DNA of 64,000 bases, taken from NCBI RefSeq assembly GCF_000237925.1, contig NC_031495.1, positions 6,735,852-6,799,851 of the forward strand. The letters run 5' to 3'. The DNA is from Schistosoma mansoni (taxonomy: Eukaryota > Platyhelminthes > Trematoda > Strigeidida > Schistosomatidae). The position numbers and the translations under genes are program-made. A model generated the notes under the pieces. The model did no database searches, was not told the origin of the DNA, and saw only the letters and a list, made by a program, of their open reading frames with translations. Below are positions 22,701 to 32,927 of this stretch, one piece after another; position 1 is the stretch's first letter, and each line of letters starts with the position of its first letter.

Positions 22701-25700
22701 GTATTGTCTCGATATAGCCTTATTTCACAAGCATGGTAAGCAAAGATGGATAGTGGTTAGTAGTGGGATCCAGGACGCGTGTTTTGTCCTATGTGAGACT
22801 TATCGACTGGACGTATCCGCAAGCCACCATCTTTGATTATAACACTCCATCAAAAAACGTTTTCACCCTCAACCGATTTAATTCTGTTTCTGTATCTTTT
22901 TTTAATATTTTATCCATCTGTAAGAAACCAGTCCTCAAGTATTTACCTTTTGTTTTACTGTCCCAACGACATACAGAAACTTCATTGTAAACCTTTCTTA
23001 TTTTCTTCGAGCACGTAAAAACTTTGATTCCGTTGTTCTTTTATTTTATTTTTCATTTCTGACATAGGATTCTCCAATAATTTCGAAATCCAAAAACCAT
23101 ACTCTCAATAAATACAATAGTTACGAAGGCAATTTAAATGAAAATCTAACGTCGCGTTATTACTCCAGAAACGCTGGTCGTAGATGCAAACAAAGAGCTT
23201 CAAAACATCATGATGTCATGAGTCATAAAGCAGAAAAATTATTGGTTGCTGACGGCTTTGATTTCACACATAATGCTGATTCGGAGTCTGTCAAGGTTAG
23301 CAGTCATTGTTATAACTACTACTATTGATAATGATAATTTGAGCATCATTTGTACCTTGAGATATCAGTCAATCAAACTCTAAAATAACGAAATGTACAT
23401 TCAATCTCTTCTGTTTTTTTTAAATAACGATCGTTATCAAACTTAAAGTGTGACCTTCGGATTACACTGTGAATATGTTAGTATTTAAGTTCCTAGCATA
23501 GATCCCAGTAAACAACATCAGTAAGAGAACCATTATAAACATAAAATCGATGGACAACTGGCTCGATTTTATTTGGGACTTTTGACAGTGTGAAGAGTTG
23601 TCTCAATTCAGTGTTGAATCTAAGACCTTAATCAGGGTAATAGTTGAATGTCATACAATTTATATAGTCCATTCTAAATGATTTCAGTATCGTTTGAATG
23701 CAGTCTATGGAATTATTGTGTTTAATCCTCAGGAAGGTCTAATTTAATGTTTATATTGTTTAATGAATGAATTATAAAATCAGTGGACAAAAAGCATTCG
23801 TAACATATGTAATTAGCTTATTGAATCTTATTAAAATCACCAATCAACCTAAATTAGACAACCATTGAAATTCTGGAAACATCAGGTAGATATTTTGCCC
23901 TGGTATGGAATTCCTTAACAGCTCCTATCATTAGGAAGTGAATTCAGAAACTTCAGTTTCATATTCGAATCCATGACTTATAGACTACTGAGATAGCATT
24001 CAATTGTCCGAATATCTAACTACAATCATTTCACGATATTACACAACCATTTTCCACTACCTTCGATAAATATCTTCTTCACATCTGACATGATTGAACT
24101 CCATCAGTCATGGTTTCTTACTAGAACTCCAAAAAAATTTTCTCATGAAACTAATCATACTACCGAACATATAATAATTATAAGTATAGATCCACTTAGT
24201 ATTGTTTGTTCGAATCTTCTCATTGCTGTTTAGGACTGCAACTGGTCACTCTCTTATTGGCCATATGTGCATACTGTGCGTATTGCCTCGATATTGCTTT
24301 AATTCACAAGCATTATAAGCAAAGATGGATATTGGCTAGCAGTGGAATCCAGGACGGACAAGCAAGTGGCTATCAAAACTCAGTAGCTGGGTGGATAACG
24401 CGATGGCATTTGAAGTGAACGGTACTGGGTTCGAGTCCCAGAGTGAACATCAACTCTGAGATGCAGGTATATCCAGCTGACGAATTCCAAATAGGATGAA
24501 ACGCGCGTCAAACTGAATTCCACTGTTAGCCACTATCCATCTTTCCTTAGCAGTATAGATTTCATGGAGTAAACTTATCGACATATGATTTCAACAATCT
24601 ACATAATCAGTCGATAAAAATTTTTTCTATTTATATATTTGTATATATATTTACATTCAATACCATACCAACAACATTCATTATTATTAATATATATATA
24701 TATATATATTAATCTAAGATATATGAATGTATTAAAGATTTTATTGATTAATGATTATTGATTTGATTGACTATTTATAGATAGATATGTATTTATCAAA
24801 TATATCAATCGATATGTATGTATGTCTGTCTGTCTGTCTGTCTGTATGTATGTATGTATGTATGTATGTATGTATGTATGTATGTATGTATATGAATAAT
24901 TTCCATACTAGTCTAGTCTATACACTTTCTTTATTGATTTTTTCTGTTATTCTTTTATTCTTTGTTGCTATGATCAATGAATTAACTTTTTTATATCGTA
25001 CATTATAATCTGAATATATTTTATGTGTATAACAACTTTTTATATATTTAAACACATAAATATTGGTACAAAGGGGCACCAGATACATATGCGCCACACA
25101 AATCTTATTTGATTTGTGTGAGGGCTGCGATACTGCACAGGTGCCCAAACTGAAGCAGGTGGTTTTCTCAGGGGACCACACTCGGAGCCTTTGACCTAAA
25201 GATCTGATCCATAAGGCAGTGGAGTATCGTAAGGAGATGCAGTCCCATGTAAGCCGGTGACCAACGATTGATTCATACACCATTTGTTCTCTCAGGATAC
25301 TGGAGCCAGCCCATGTGCACCATTGGTTTGAAATGAGGGTTTTCCAACTCCCCTAGATGGACTTTCCGTGTCCGCCGACCCAGTTAAAGTGTCGGACATT
25401 CGCTTTTCGTCCTCTCAATTTCGTAAACAACAGTAATGCTGCGAGAAGGCAGTGAGTAGGACTTCCCTGGAAGAGGCTATATACGCGTGGTCATGTGAGA
25501 GTATTTGGAGAGGGAGAGCGGACTCTCCTCACTCTCGGCTGTACCAGGGCATTTGGGGGTGTATAACAACTAGAGATATAGAACGAAAATTTTCCATAAA
25601 ATCATATTAGTTAAAATGGCTTTGAATTATATGAGGTATCGGGTTTCGATTCGATATTCTATTGTAGAGATAAGAAGTTCTGATAAGTTCGAAGCTAAGA

Positions 25701-27459
25701 TGAGCTAACTATGCAGTGTTAAATGTTAGTGATGAAGTCGCCTTTTTTAAAAAAAAAGAAAAGACATTTACTTAATGTTTTCTTTTAAAATTTGACTTTT
25801 TTGAAAGGTTCCCAATAATTTTGTACTCTTCCATGAGGTTATCATTTTGAATCTGATTGTGACCCTTGTTTCAGTTTAATTTCCGGTTATTACTTCCTCA
25901 TATGAATTTGTTACTTAGCTAAACTGAGGTTATCTTAAGTAGTTCAAGTGAATGATTTAAAATGGTTGGTGATTCCGGAAACCACAATCAATAATACATA
26001 AATAGTCTTAGAGTTTTATGTGTGAACTCTGTTATAAAGAATCTTTCGGAATAGGTTGAACCTTATTCTAAGTATGTCAGATACTTTATCATAAATCCTT
26101 ATCCCTTGTTAATTATAAATTTCCACGAAAAAGAGACTATTGTGACTATCTCGAATAGCTCGGCTATAATTACTACATTTCCCGCTTGCAATAATAACAT
26201 TCATTCCATTACTTACTCGACTACCGTGTTCATGCGTCCTTTGATAGACTATGTATATTCTCTTGAACTGGATTGGATCTAGACTTATTGATTTTTATAT
26301 AGTTGAATAGTTTTACGTGTGGTTTAACCTAACACTGAACAAACAATCAACAACTAACTAACAATTGAAACTATGTAGAAATAACATAAACTAATGGTTC
26401 AAGAAATATTTATATAAAATATACAAACCGGTTCAAGCAAAAATAACTTCGCAAAGTTTACATTTTCCTTTTCTCACCTCTCTATAAACATTCATGTCTC
26501 TGACGATATGATGATATGAGATTGTGAAATCAAAACATAGCATCAGTCTATAGAGTCATTGTCTACTGGGTCAAGCTTTGCAAATAGGTCCAAGCTGGGA
26601 CTCACGGTTATTGTAACCAATACTTGGAGACATTGGGTGACATATCTCTGAATTGGTCTCAATGGCACGCATGCATTCATTCATTATCTTCCCTTAGACA
26701 AAGAAATTTTAATTCATTACTTTTTTCTTGAACCATATTGTCTATGCCTAGTCTTTTCTACTACTATTGGAACTATCACTGCTTCTAACTGTCTGATTTA
26801 TCGTCTTGGCAATTTCATCTGGCTATGTTGACTTGATATGATAAACGATGCACATTTATCCTAGGTTCTGTATTGCTTATAACTGACTGACTGATGCAAC
26901 AGGAAATGAATTTTCCTAAGATTGCAAATATGCTTTGATGGTGAATAGGAGTCATGACAGAGACGGTGTCAAAAAGTCATCTTATCAATATCTCCACTCG
27001 CCTAACTTTCAAAACAAAACACCGTCGTTTAAACACCGGCGGCCATATTATAAGTGAATAGAATTCGATCAGGAGCACTGTATACTAGACAACATGACAC
27101 CTGATTACGACTAATTGATCACTATGTATGCGTGTGTCTATGTGTGTGTAAACACTGGATCTATAGAAAGTTTTCTGTTACACGTTTATGGCCGATTGTG
27201 ACACTGTTAATTGATAGTCACATACAAAAAGTTCATTTGTTTTTGCTTCATTTTTCAGATGTCTATACTGAGAAATTCCTTTTCAAACAGTCTAACTGAT
27301 TGGGATTCATCTTCCGAAACATCGGGTTATCAGCAAATGGAATGCACCAAGTACGTTGTGGAAAATCATCAACAACGTAACAATAATAATAATGATAATA
27401 ATAGTCGGTGTCAGTACTATGGTAATTCGCAAATGGAATTCCTATCATCGGATGTTTAA
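13738..27459 (+). CDS. C-terminal exons of a single-pass membrane protein, family unknown
   Basis: Three exons join in phase: 13738-14015 (acceptor TTTAG|CT, donor GAG|GTATGT), 23068-23295 (ATAG|GAT, AAG|GTTAGC) and 27259-27459 (TTCAG|ATG, ending in TAA). They code for 234 residues. Near the start is a transmembrane helix (ALLGLVGSLLALSVALLLVG) followed by the basic stop-transfer KSRRRHSQK, so the remainder is probably cytoplasmic. The tail is Ser/Asn-rich, with YYSAVLE, SRNAGRRCKQRASKHHD, DWDSSSETSGYQQME and an Asn run. There is no in-frame ATG before the helix and a stop lies just upstream of the acceptor, so earlier exons must exist, possibly left of H1. The first exon is clearly richer in GC than its surroundings. 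Introns of 9.1 and 4.0 kb hold LINEs and SINEs. I do not recognise the family; a surface receptor or adhesion protein would fit. Confidence 0.65.
14225..17055 (-). mobile_element. RTE LINE (SR2-like), decayed, with 5' UTR
   Basis: Second RTE copy, inside the membrane-protein intron. The 5' UTR is 16625-17055. The best-kept coding piece is at 15878-16627 (about 249 codons): a Ser/Thr-rich N-terminus, then LHIGACTVRTLCQVGQQASL, TIDVCCISETRIQDP and GVGIALNTMAEQALLNW, the front of the endonuclease. Further left, in shifting frames, come linker pieces (15305-15526, 14820-15095) and reverse-transcriptase blocks, including SGVRQGC and LEYADEIVQ at 14244-14460 with Glu for the second Asp of the active site. 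It has multiple frameshifts and stops. It is truncated in the RT palm at about 14225, before the thumb and 3' UTR. Confidence 0.88.
17056..19015. repeat. Repeat-derived intron sequence, including a block shared with 28.5 kb
   Basis: The segment 17400-17725 matches 28480-28800 in order and wording (AACCAGTAACGCCTATGAAT, GTGCGGATGCATGACC, AGCTATTGATTT). Both copies lie on the 5' side of RTE 5'-UTR sequence, so this may be an extended RTE 5' region or a partner element. The rest has no recognisable coding content. Confidence 0.5.
19016..20625 (-). mobile_element. RTE LINE with large internal deletion
   Basis: Minus-strand copy that keeps both ends. The 3' UTR is 19016-19260. The C-terminus is at 19261-19485 and ends QPLETLSNMARNRLE, a typical RTE ending. 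Scattered RT blocks run up to about 20170, including a worn YA.DI. site near 19960. Without any endonuclease, the sequence then jumps to a well-kept 5' UTR (20170-20625) that closely matches 16625-17055. Roughly the front two thirds of the coding region are missing. Confidence 0.8.
20631..20727 (+). repeat. Fragment of retroposon family C, cut by the gap
   Basis: Resembles the 3' half of family C in its sense direction (GTCGAAGGCTCGAGGAATGG, CACCTGGACAGTATTCCAG). Diverged. Confidence 0.6.
20728..20927. other. Assembly gap (200 N)
   Basis: Exactly 200 unknown bases, a conventional gap size, so the true length is not known. Apparent reading frames crossing it have no meaning. Confidence 0.99.
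20928..21160 (+). repeat. Dispersed repeat family E, fold-back, at gap edge
   Basis: A perfect 27-base inverted repeat (20928-20954 and 20984-21010, arms containing CTCCACATGTGGTT) has about 29 bases between its arms. It continues on the plus strand as family E (GTGCTGATGATGTAG, GGACAATGAAAGCTCCACA, AAAATCATCCACTTGAGC). The left arm is thus the beginning of an inverted second copy hidden in the gap. Confidence 0.75.
21161..22407. other. Intron sequence, nothing recognised
   Basis: AT-rich, no exon-like frame and no repeat shared with other parts of the window. Confidence 0.4.
22408..22832 (-). repeat. Sm-alpha SINE, tandem dimer
   Basis: Two units in the same (minus) direction. The left unit has the ribozyme at 22432-22480, a tRNA-like head near 22500-22600 (B box as GGATTCGAGTCCCAG, A box as TAGCTGAGTGGATAACG) and the leader TTCACCCCATTGCAC. 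It is followed directly by the trailing part and ribozyme of a second unit (22650-22832), which lacks the tRNA part. The joint shows that the end of one unit (AAGTGAATT) runs straight into the start of the next. Confidence 0.9.
22432..22480 (-). ncRNA. Hammerhead ribozyme, intact core (Sm-alpha)
   Basis: On the minus strand: stem I ATCCAG, then CTGATGA, stem II GTCC/GGAC, GAAA, the short stem III ACGCGCGT, the cleavage triplet GTC, then CTGGATT pairing back to stem I. All residues known to be needed in the core are present. Family knowledge: such schistosome hammerheads cleave their own transcripts. Confidence 0.88.
23840..24135 (-). repeat. Decayed SINE, family B
   Basis: Follows the full family B order on the minus strand: GGAGTTCTAGTAAGAAACC start, a worn tRNA-like part with TTCGAAT, then a worn ribozyme region. 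The ribozyme motifs are destroyed. Confidence 0.55.
24186..24537. repeat. Fold-back copy of Sm-alpha SINE
   Basis: 24186-24355 is the post-ribozyme part on the minus strand and stops exactly at the ribozyme cleavage triplet (GAATCCAGGAC). 24356-24537 is tRNA-like head plus ribozyme on the plus strand (A box AGCTGGGTGGATAACGC near 24385, B box GGGTTCGAGTCCC at 24427-24439). Confidence 0.88.
24471..24520 (+). ncRNA. Hammerhead ribozyme, AAA-insert variant (Sm-alpha)
   Basis: CTGACGA at 24477-24483, GAAA at 24498-24501, GCGCGTC ending at 24509. Three A residues stand between the cleavage triplet and CTGAATT of stem I. Stem II is partly weakened (ATTCC/GGAT). The catalytic core is present, but the inserted As sit at the cleavage position, so activity is uncertain. 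Confidence 0.75.
24697..24892. repeat. TA and TGTC/TGTA microsatellites
   Basis: A TA run (about 24694-24708) and a tetranucleotide array at about 24813-24892, made of five TGTC units inside many TGTA units. Such arrays are unstable in length. Confidence 0.95.
25038..25558 (-). repeat. Retroposon family C, full length (521 bp)
   Basis: Flanked by exact 13-bp direct repeats GTGTATAACAACT (25025-25037 and 25559-25571). On the minus strand it starts CCCCCAAATGCCCTGGTACA and ends TATTTATGTGTTTAAATATA, an AT-rich tail. No coding frame is shared by all copies, although frames stay open on both strands. It resembles a non-autonomous LINE-mobilised element. An A-box-like GGCCGAGAGTG near its start hints at Pol III ancestry, but no B box is seen. 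Confidence 0.85.
25572..27258. other. Intron sequence, nothing recognised
   Basis: AT-rich, no exon signals beyond the acceptor at 27258. Confidence 0.45.
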
Positions 27460-27689
27460 CCTCTACAAACTAACATTAATTAGTTATTTACTACTATCTT
27501 ACAAAAAAGTACTCACTGTATATCTCGATATTTTAAAAATTTAACAAACTATGTCCTATATTACTCTGTTCTTTTAATAACTGGTTGGTTGATTGGTGAA
27601 GTCTAGCAATTTTTACTAAAGTGAGAGAAATAATCACTGATGACATTGAATGGTGGTAGCTCAATATTGAGAGTTGACTAAATTTAGAA

Positions 27690-28320
27690 ATGTAAATCAA
27701 TGAACTTGAACTCTGTGGTGACTCAGTAGTATGATGCTCAGGTCCCAGGTTCGATTCCAAGCAGAGGTGTGTGTGCACACTGTTGCCTAGTCTCAAAATA
27801 GAACAGTTTCGAGTGCTATCAGGGATATGAGAGTGATTGCTGCTTTCTGTGTCTGCACCGTGAAAGGATACCTCCTGAAGTATATGAGAAACTCTATTAG
27901 GCTCGTTATAGACAATCTGAGAGCCAGACCATAGTTCCTAAAGGACAACTGCTTGAGGCTGTTCATACACTGATTTTCTGTAATTGCTAGTGCCTTAGCT
28001 CACTACTTTTAATGCTTTACAGACAGAGACGGAAATCTATAGGGTATGATAAGGTATGCTATTCTTAGAGTCGACCTTTCCTGACCCTTTCCATTGCGAG
28101 AAGGCCTGATTGCTAGTTGTTTCAAAGGAGCACCTTACTATTTGACACCTCAATGCGATCGGGAACACAATTACCCTTTGGGCCTTGAGGTTACTTCGTT
28201 TTTTGCTGTCCAAACAAATTGACTGGCATTGTAAGTCCTAAAAGATTGAATGCTCAAGCCAATGAAGCTCAATAGTCTAATCACGATATTTTATTCCAAC
28301 AATAACGTCAAAGTAGGTGG
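27690..28320. repeat. tRNA-like SINE remnant joined to RTE 5' region
   Basis: 27690-27815 carries a B box (AGGTTCGATTCCAAG) and a family-B-like stretch GTGTGCACACTGTTG on the plus strand. 27815-28320 matches, with many changes, the N-terminal and 5'-UTR part of the RTE copies on the minus strand (CAACTGCTTGAGGCTGTTCA, TCGACCTTTCCTGACCC). 28480-28800 repeats the block at 17400-17725. Confidence 0.6.
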
Positions 28321-29039
28321 TATAGTGGAGGATAAAATAAATACCAAATTATTATTGGTTTTGGGGCCAGTCTATTAAATTATGAATAAATTCAAAATAG
28401 GTGATTGAAATACTACTGAAAACTTTAGCAATTTTAATGAAGAACGAAAAAAATGATAGTCGAAATACGTTATGAGGTTGAGGGAAAAACGTCGGAAGTA
28501 TTGAAGGTACCACCAGTATTGTAGTTTGACAACTATTAACCAGTAACACCTTCTATAATCGAATCGTGCCCAACCAGTTAAAATCAGAAGTCAGAAGCGA
28601 AAAGGTTGGAAGATATATTTGATGCGTTATCAATATATCGAGAAGCGATTGATCTAATCTGGCTAATGATGTTTCCCACGCTGTGCTGTAACGTGATCTG
28701 GTGCGGATGCATGACCGAACGCCTTCTGCTAAACAAGTCCACTAAAACTAATGTGGTCAGCATCGAATGTCGAACACTTAAAAAGCTATTGATTTTGGGG
28801 AATTATTTACAGCTACAGTATAAATTTCACCACATAATTGAAATGTTGACATGTTCAATGAGAGATTACGCGCAACTAATTACCTTTTAGAACTTATTGA
28901 CTTAAAACAATTAGTCCCTTTGATAAATTTCGACAGTGTAATAAGAATACGATGATTATCAGAACTATGTGGTGATATATTAGCGCAATACATTTCGAAC
29001 AATCTGATCACACATATACATGTTAAGAATATTTATATA

Positions 29040-30310
29040 TAAAAATAAAAGGTCAACTGGACCGGAAATGGGGGGTAAGAGGATACAAGGATAATAATAA
29101 TAAAATAATGTTAAAACAATTTGAAACTTCATCACTCTGGATAACAAGCTGATTTTACCAGGGTAGGTTTACGGTGAGAACAAACTGTTTTTGAATACAC
29201 AAAGGGGGTTTGAATTTTCGTATGGCTAAGGATTCAATAAACCTTAGTATACACCCTTTTATACTTTTACACAACAACACAAAAGCCGAGTTAAAATACA
29301 TCTTATGACCTGTTTCATTTATGTGTTTGGCATTAAAGGATAATGGATGCTTATCACCTACTGTTATTGGGTCATTTTATTTTATTTATGTCTGCAACCA
29401 TTTAGGTACATGTTCACAAACCCTAATTTTGAGATCACGATTACTCCTCCCTATGTATGTGTCACCACACACACATTTAAATTGGTAAACATAGTGGGAT
29501 ATGACGCAATCATTTTCATGTCTTTTAGGCTTTGGGATGAAACATGAACCTTGTTGATACCTTGGAAATGACTTTCGCTGCGTAATACGTTTTTTAATGA
29601 CTGATTTAAGCCTTTGTTTCAATAAAAAGGCTATTTGAATCACCTCTAAATGGTAAGGTGATATAGATAGGTTTTTTTCCTGTCAATGCTATAATAGGTC
29701 CCATTGTACCATGAGCTTTCCATCTATTTATAAATTTAAGGGGATAACCATTTTCCTTTAATGTTTTGTTTAACATCCTAACATCATCATCAATAGAGTC
29801 TTTTGTGCAAATACAATCAAGCCTGTAAAACAGTTATCTTATCGAAACTCGTTTGTATTGCACAGGGCAATAACTATAGTAACTAAGGTATTGGCCTGTC
29901 CACATTGGTTTTCTAAAAATGGATCGTTTGATTCAGTCATCTTCTCGTCTACTTAGAAGTATATCGAGAAAGGGAAGCTAGTCGTTCTTCTTCTTTTCGC
30001 ATAAAAGATTGGTGTGGTTTTGGAGAGTGTTAAGTTTATTCAATAAACAAATCATATCGTCCTTTCTTTCACAGATAACTAAGATATCATCCACATATAT
30101 CTTATAAAGAGATGTGCTTTCAATTAGGTTTTCAGCTAGATTGGAAACATGTGTCATGACACACATCTGCTAATAATGGTCTTAACGGATTAACCATAGC
30201 AACCTCATCGATCTGGCGAAAGTATTCACCTTCAAATGTGAACTGGACTTTGTCAGTACATAATAGTGCTAAATCTTTAAGAACAGAAACAGGTAATTTA
30301 AGGTTTACCA
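29040..30310 (-). mobile_element. Penelope-like element, decayed (RT + GIY-YIG)
   Basis: On the minus strand the pieces come in the order of Penelope-like elements. Reverse transcriptase: LPVSVLKDLALLCTDKVQF and EGEYFRQIDEVAM at 30310-30180, then SLYKIYVDDILVICERKDD with the active site at 30166-29978. A linker follows with DCICTKDS, DDDVRMLNKTLKENGYPLKF and KAHGTMG. The GIY-YIG endonuclease is at 29643-29386 (VYQFKCVCGDTYIGRSNRDL). Pieces lie in different frames and the front is missing, so it is a broken, 5'-truncated copy. 29040-29385 is probably its 3' region. Confidence 0.85.
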
Positions 30311-31088
30311 ATTATATGGTTGGAAATCCTATTATTACTAATATTATTATTACTAATGATAGTAATAATAATCATGTATTCCATCGTATTAGTCTATCAA
30401 AGAAACTTGATGTTTCCTAAGATTGATCATCTGTTTGGTAATTCTCCTGAAAAATGAATACATTTCATCTACCGGGGTTAGCCGATCTGTGTTTTCGCTA
30501 TTAGTCATTCATATTCATACATTCATAGAAAGTTAGTTTATACTTTTGAAACTATATTCTCTTCATATGTATGTTGTTTCAATAGTGTATGACAAATTAG
30601 TGAAGTTTTTATAAGGATCAAGAGGTCAATTAAGGTCATAAGGATAGTTGAAGAAAGGCGACAATTTAAACAAAGAATTTAAACAAAAACTTGTATATAA
30701 CAAAAAATATTGTAGTCAATAAAGAGTAACAATTATGAAGAAAAGATAACTACGCTAAATACGGAGAAAATTGAAACGTGATCAATTCAAGCTTTAAGTG
30801 CTTACAGTTAGATCAATGTTATTAATGTGCACTAGTCTTTGTTTTAAACATCAATACACATTTTTCAGTCTGTCAAGAGAATGATTTCCTATAGTTCCTA
30901 ATGGAAGATGTAACCTATGGAGATGATGATCACATGTGAATTCAGTGTTTGTTCACTCATAGTAATAAAACTAAAGTTGAAATAAATTTATTTATTTAAC
31001 AAAATTATTTATTGTAACTTAGCATTATACTACAAATTAACTACCTTTTATTAGTATAGTAAGGGAAGATGGATAGTGGCTAGTAGTG

Positions 31089-31139
31089 GAATCCAGTTTG
31101 ATGCGCGTTTCGTCCTATTTGGGACTCTTCAGCTGGATA
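31089..31139 (-). ncRNA. Hammerhead ribozyme, AAA-insert variant (Sm-alpha)
   Basis: CTGAAGA, GTCC/GGAC stem II, GAAA, stem III region ACGCGCAT, cleavage triplet ATC (allowed NUH), then AAA and CTGGATT. The core is intact apart from the AAA insert at the cleavage position. Confidence 0.75.
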
Positions 31140-31174
31140 TACCTGCATCTCAGAGTTGATGTTCACTCTGATAC

Positions 31175-31223
31175 ATCCAGTTGACGAGTCCAAAATAGGA
31201 CGAAACGCGCGTCAAACTGGATT
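31175..31223 (+). ncRNA. Hammerhead ribozyme, core base changed (Sm-alpha)
   Basis: TTGACGA instead of CTGACGA (first core C changed), stem II GTCC/GGAC, GAAA, GCGCGTC, then AAA and CTGGATT. The change of this core C is expected to abolish cleavage. Confidence 0.7.
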
Positions 31224-32501
31224 CCACTGCTAGCCACTATCCATCTTTGCTCACAATGCTTGTGAATTAAGGTTATATCGAGGCAATACGCACAGTATAC
31301 ACATATACTAATTAGAGACTGACCAGTTGCAGTCCTAAACATCAATGAGAAGATCCAAACAAACAATACCAAGTGAATTTTATTAGTATAATTAAAATAA
31401 ATAATTTCAAAAATTTAGTTAATTTATACAAGTTCTCATCTCTTAAATTTGAACTTCATCTAAACACATGATCATCAGGTGACAACCAGTGATCACATGG
31501 TGGATAGGTTAAAAATACAAAAAACATCCTAGTTATATTGTGTGTCATTTATATAGCAACAAAGCATGTGATTATTGTAACAACAACAACAACAAAAAAG
31601 AACGAAAGTGAACAAAGACAATGTTAGGATACGAAAGATGATTTGGAATAGTGGAAATATTGGTATGTAAAGGCTTTTTTCTACCTATGGTTCATGAAGC
31701 ATAGTTGTAACTTATCAGCTAATATTATTTCAAAAGTGAAGTCTACATATTATTTGATATCTGGATTATGATAAGCAGTAGAATTAAGGACAAACGGTCC
31801 GGCCTGACAGAAACTCATTTTTAGATTACCTATTTTGTACTGTTGACATTTACAACGAGACTCGAACCTAGTACTTATTGTTATATCCTGACGAAAACAT
31901 TTATTTATACATCAAGAAAAGACTTGAATATCTTTTTGCTTTTCCCAGTTCCTTTCAAAATCAGCAGCTGACTGACCAGTTAGAGAAGTAAAGTACAGTT
32001 AGTTACTGAGTCACTCAAGTCTGTTAACCCTAACGAGGCATAAGCTACGTACCAGAAATCTCTAACCAATCTTGTTCTGGGCTGTCCTTTCTAGTTACCG
32101 CTAAGTATTTTTCATGATCTTGATGTTTGCCTCAAATTCTTAACCGCATGTGTTCTTTGATCATGCTCTTTTCGTTTTCCTTCGAACGATAATAGAAAGC
32201 TTTTCGGTTAGGCTATCTAATTCAAAGAACACAACATATAAATAGATTGCTGACTGGAGTTACAAATCCTTTATATTAATTTTAAGATCTGATTGGTCTT
32301 AATATTAAATATACACTGGTACAGCTTACTTTGTGATGCAAAACAATACTCTAAAGTAATAAGAAACGTAAAATAAGGAAAATCAGCCATACATATTGTG
32401 AAGTAATAGTGGCGTTTACTTGACAAATGGTGAGCTTTGATGGACTGAATTCTGTTTTGAAGTCAGTGAATAATATTTACAGAACTGTATCACAGTTAAA
32501 A

Positions 32502-32743
32502 TCCACTTGGTATTGTTTGTTCGAATCTTCCCATTGATGTTTTTGTACTGCAACAGGTCAGTCTCTAATTGGCACATGTGCATACTGTACGTATTGCCTC
32601 GATATAGCCTAAATTTACAAGCAAGGTAAGCAAAGATGGATAGTGGCTAACATAAACCCTGAGATGCATGTACATCTAGCTGAAGAGTCCTAAATAGGAC
32701 GAAACGCGCGTCCTGGATTCCACTGCTAGCCACTATCCATCTT
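32502..32743. repeat. Fold-back copy of Sm-alpha SINE
   Basis: 32502-32653 is the trailing part on the minus strand. 32654-32743 is the ribozyme on the plus strand without a tRNA-like head. Confidence 0.85.
32674..32722 (+). ncRNA. Hammerhead ribozyme, intact core (Sm-alpha)
   Basis: Stem I ATCTAG pairs with CTGGAT (one G-T wobble). CTGAAGA is at 32680-32686, stem II GTCC/GGAC, GAAA at 32701-32704, GCGCGTC and direct joining to CTGGATT. All core residues are present. Confidence 0.85.
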
Positions 32744-32927
32744 TGTATCACAGATTTCACCAACTGAATATACGAGAAAAAAAACAAAATCCATATGTTC
32801 GATAAATGTACAACACAAGCGTGAGGTAGTTTGAGAAAAAAAGACAGTCGTTTCACACAAGAAACTATACATTACCACTGAAATATTATACTCGTTTGTG
32901 TTAATTTTGTTTGGAATATACAGATTC

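Larger units (their letters stand above)
31064..31396. repeat. Sm-alpha SINE with two head-to-head hammerheads
   Basis: 31064-31165 lies on the minus strand (ribozyme plus the segment before it). It is joined to 31170-31396 on the plus strand: ribozyme and the complete trailing part, ending AATACCAAGTGAATT. The two ribozyme regions face away from each other around about 35 bases. Confidence 0.88.

Noticed and set aside
24813-24892. CRISPR-like short repeats
   Set aside because: Simple TGTA/TGTC microsatellite without spacers.
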